Shown here: positions 62,108 through 64,000 of the stretch, one piece after another
Layout of the letters: every line of letters begins with the position of its first letter
Position numbering within the stretch: the first letter of the stretch is position 1
Origin: Myceligenerans pegani
Lineage (GTDB): Bacteria > Actinomycetota > Actinomycetes > Actinomycetales > Cellulomonadaceae
Reading direction: 5' to 3'
Length of the DNA stretch: 64,000 bases
NCBI RefSeq assembly: GCF_014892515.1
Contig: NZ_JADBGR010000098.1
Coordinates: 1-64,000 of the forward strand
Position numbers and translations under genes: made by a program
Notes under the pieces: model-generated
The model's database searches: none
What the model was told of the DNA's origin: nothing
The model's input: the letters and a program-made list of their open reading frames with translations, nothing else

Positions 62108-63532
62108 CTATGTCGACGGTTCCGCGGCGGATCCCCGCCGAGCGCCGGCACGCCCGAACCGGAGCACCGCGGCACTGCCGAGAACGAGCACGAGCGCCCC
62201 CAGGGGGAGGCCGAACGGCTCGTGCGGGCCGCCGGCGGTCCCCGCGACCGTGAGCCACAGCAGGCCGGCGACCGCCGCCGTGTACGCGGCGACGACCGCG
62301 CCGGTCCGCGCGGCCAGCGCCGCGAGGCCGGTCGTGGCCTGCGTCGGCGGACGGCCGACGACGCGGGCCTCCGTCCGCCGCGCCGCGGCCCGCGTCTCGA
62401 CCGGACCGAGCAGGATCACGAGGACCACCAGGACGATCGCGAGGGCCGCGAGCCATGGCACGCGTCCGAGCCACCACCCGGCCGTGCCCGGGTCGCTCGG
62501 CGGCAGGAGCCCGAGCGCGTCGAGGGCGAGGGCCCCGGCGAACGCGGCGACCAGGTGCCACAGGTACACCGTGAGGACGACGGTGTTGACCGCGACGACG
62601 AGGGCCCAGGGCTGAGAGCGGTGGAGCCACCCTCGCGCCGCCCGTGCCACGAGCGCGGCGAGGCCGAGCTGGGCGACGGCGAGGGTCAGGAGCGCGAGGG
62701 TCGGCGGCGACGGGTTCTGGACCGCGGCGTCCGGCACGGTCACCATGCTCACCGGGTACGGTCCGGGCCCGGTGAGGAGAAGGAGAGCGCCCAGGCCGAC
62801 GGCGACGAGCGCGGCCGCCTGCCGGGTCCCGAGCCGCAGGGTGCCGTCGTACCAGGCGTAGCCCACCTGATGGATGGCGAGCCAGCCGAAGGCGAAGCTG
62901 CCGGCCGCGACGAGTTCGTTGCCCGTCGTGAGGCGCAGCGCGTCGCCGGCCGCGACTCCGGCGACCAGCGCGGCCGGCACGGCGAGTCCGTGACGTTCGT
63001 GGAGTCGGTGGGTCCAGGGCGTCAGGGCGGTCACGCCGAGATAGACGACGAGGAACCACAGCGGGAGGAGCACGAGTGCGACGGCCTGCTCGACGAGGTC
63101 GTGCGCGACGCCGGCCGAGCGGGCGACGGTGGCCCCCGTCGCCACGACGAGCAGGAACACGGTGATCGGCGGGAACAGCCGAGCACTGCGGTCGAGCAGC
63201 CAGCGTGTCGGTGTCTCGCCGCGGCGGCGCCCGCCGGTCCAGGAGATGGCGTTGGCAGCGCCTCCGACGAGGAAGAACACGGGCATGACCTGGAACAGCC
63301 AGGTCAGCGCGTGCGCCCACCGCAGCTCGGGCAGGGCGGTGAAGCCGGTGAGCCGTCCGTCGCTCGTGCGCTCGACGGTCACGATCAGCCAGTGCCCGAG
63401 GACCACGGCACCGATCGCGGCGGCGCGCAGCAGATCCAGGTCCCGCCGGCGCGACGCCGGCGTCCGCGCTGCGAGATCCCGGATCGAGGTCACCATTCCC
63501 CCGAGGACTCGTCCCGGCGGGTGCACGGCCAT
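62108..63532 (-). CDS. Acyltransferase family 3 membrane protein
   Basis: A 474-residue multi-pass membrane protein. Near the N-terminus RDLDLLRAAAIGAVVLGHW carries the family His, followed by MPVFFLVGG and about ten hydrophobic helices. Such proteins transfer acyl groups to sugars, peptidoglycan or lipids on the outer face of the membrane. The ATG at 63532 (MAVHPPG, with GGGGGT upstream) is preferred over the ATG at 63580. The target is unknown and the neighbours give no hint. Confidence 0.88.
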   Translation of the reverse strand: MAVHPPGRVLGGMVTSIRDLAARTPASRRRDLDLLRAAAIGAVVLGHWLIVTVERTSDGRLTGFTALPELRWAHALTWLFQVMPVFFLVGGAANAISWTGGRRRGETPTRWLLDRSARLFPPITVFLLVVATGATVARSAGVAHDLVEQAVALVLLPLWFLVVYLGVTALTPWTHRLHERHGLAVPAALVAGVAAGDALRLTTGNELVAAGSFAFGWLAIHQVGYAWYDGTLRLGTRQAAALVAVGLGALLLLTGPGPYPVSMVTVPDAAVQNPSPPTLALLTLAVAQLGLAALVARAARGWLHRSQPWALVVAVNTVVLTVYLWHLVAAFAGALALDALGLLPPSDPGTAGWWLGRVPWLAALAIVLVVLVILLGPVETRAAARRTEARVVGRPPTQATTGLAALAARTGAVVAAYTAAVAGLLWLTVAGTAGGPHEPFGLPLGALVLVLGSAAVLRFGRAGARRGSAAEPST

Positions 63533-63653
63533 GAACACACCCCCGCTCTCCACGGTAACCCTCACCGGGCGCGCGTCCATGACGGCCGTCCACGACGGCC
63601 GGACCGATCAGGACGACGCCGTGCCCGGCCGCGGCCCGTTCGCCGCGGCTCCG

Positions 63654-64000
63654 TTACCCGAGTCGCTCGACGATCGCGTCCGCCATCGTGCCGAACGCGT
63701 CCACCTCACCGGCCAGCTGCATCCACAGCGACGGCTCGGTGAGTTCCAGCTCCATGAGCATCGGCGTTCCGTCGTCGCCGGTGACGAGGTCGACGCGCGC
63801 GTACAGCAGCGGCTCGCGCGCGCCCAGTTCGGCCTGCGCCACCTCGAGCGCCTTCCGCGCGACCTCCACCTGTTCGGCGGACGCCGTGAAGGGCGCCATC
63901 TCCTCCACCGCGTACAGCCCCTGCGTCGGCCGGACCGGGCCGCTCAGCAGGGCGTTGCGGCGCACGGAGTGCGACAGCTCGCCGTCGAGGAACACCAGGC
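63654..64000 (-). CDS. ATP-grasp family protein, C-terminal fragment (5' truncated by window)
   Basis: The last 115 or so residues of a protein resembling RimK-like ATP-grasp ligases. YARVDLVTGDDGTPMLMELELTEPSLWM is the metal-binding strand-loop with the conserved Asp, Glu and Glu of this fold, preceded by the GLYAVEEMAPF segment. The start lies beyond the window. Relatives ligate amino acids or make small modified metabolites; the substrate cannot be told. Confidence 0.8.
   Translation of the reverse strand, partial: LVFLDGELSHSVRRNALLSGPVRPTQGLYAVEEMAPFTASAEQVEVARKALEVAQAELGAREPLLYARVDLVTGDDGTPMLMELELTEPSLWMQLAGEVDAFGTMADAIVERLG

Overview
The window is very GC-rich, with GTG and TTG starts, tight operons with 4-base ATGA/GTGA overlaps, and genes typical of Actinobacteria (pknG-glnH-glnX set, dynamin-like GTPase pairs, GlbO-type globin, Orn, SARP regulator). 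It most resembles a soil or plant-litter Micrococcales genome of the Cellulosimicrobium/Isoptericola/Cellulomonas kind; this is inferred from gene content, not from a marker gene.

Region 1 (1-10.8 kb) is a carbohydrate locus. It holds the tail of a sugar ABC permease, a sugar-binding lipoprotein, a very large secreted GH92 mannosidase fused to a purple-acid-phosphatase-like domain, and a second GH92 mannosidase. The two GH92 genes share a LacI-type operator. The fused enzyme has Gln where GH92 enzymes normally carry the catalytic acid Glu, as described for the mannosyl-phosphate hydrolase of Cellulosimicrobium. Together with the phosphatase domain this suggests removal of capping mannose and then phosphate from yeast phosphomannan. 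A Tyr/Gln-rich membrane protein and aminopeptidase N follow.

Region 2 (14.9-28 kb) is accessory and looks less GC-extreme. A large STAND/TPR/SARP regulator is followed by two divergent arms of mostly unrecognised genes. The right-pointing arm encodes a 61-residue protein, a peptidoglycan-binding-like protein, two paralogous proteins of about 500 residues, and a tandem-duplicated holin-like protein. The left-pointing arm encodes a 527-residue protein with a hydrophobic hairpin and a protein with a PG-binding-like domain, a PD-(D/E)XK-like motif and a hydrophobic tail. The promoters of both arms carry the same heptamer direct repeats with an 11-base period, placed 8 bases before a shared hexamer, as expected for SARP activation. 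One copy of this promoter module is a truncated duplicate next to an inserted-looking DUF4143 ATPase gene. This is the best candidate for an undescribed system.

Region 3 (28-41 kb) is ordinary chromosome: an alpha/beta hydrolase, a zinc-ribbon protein, ilvD, a MalQ-like protein that has lost its catalytic residues, an MscS channel, a lone PTS EIIB domain, glbO-tesB, a Tricorn-type protease, a hotdog thioesterase and a lipoprotein.

Region 4 (41-53.4 kb) has two paralogous two-gene operons of dynamin-like GTPases flanking a tandem pair of degenerate aminoglycoside-phosphotransferase-like proteins, ettA and an ssb gene.

Region 5 (53.5-64 kb) starts with tRNA-Arg and a four-gene overlapping operon, glnX-glnH-pknG-PP2C phosphatase, which fits extracellular amino-acid sensing coupled to reversible phosphorylation. 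It continues with an MFS transporter, a small basic protein, orn, tRNA-His, an acyltransferase-3 membrane protein and a truncated ATP-grasp gene at the window edge.
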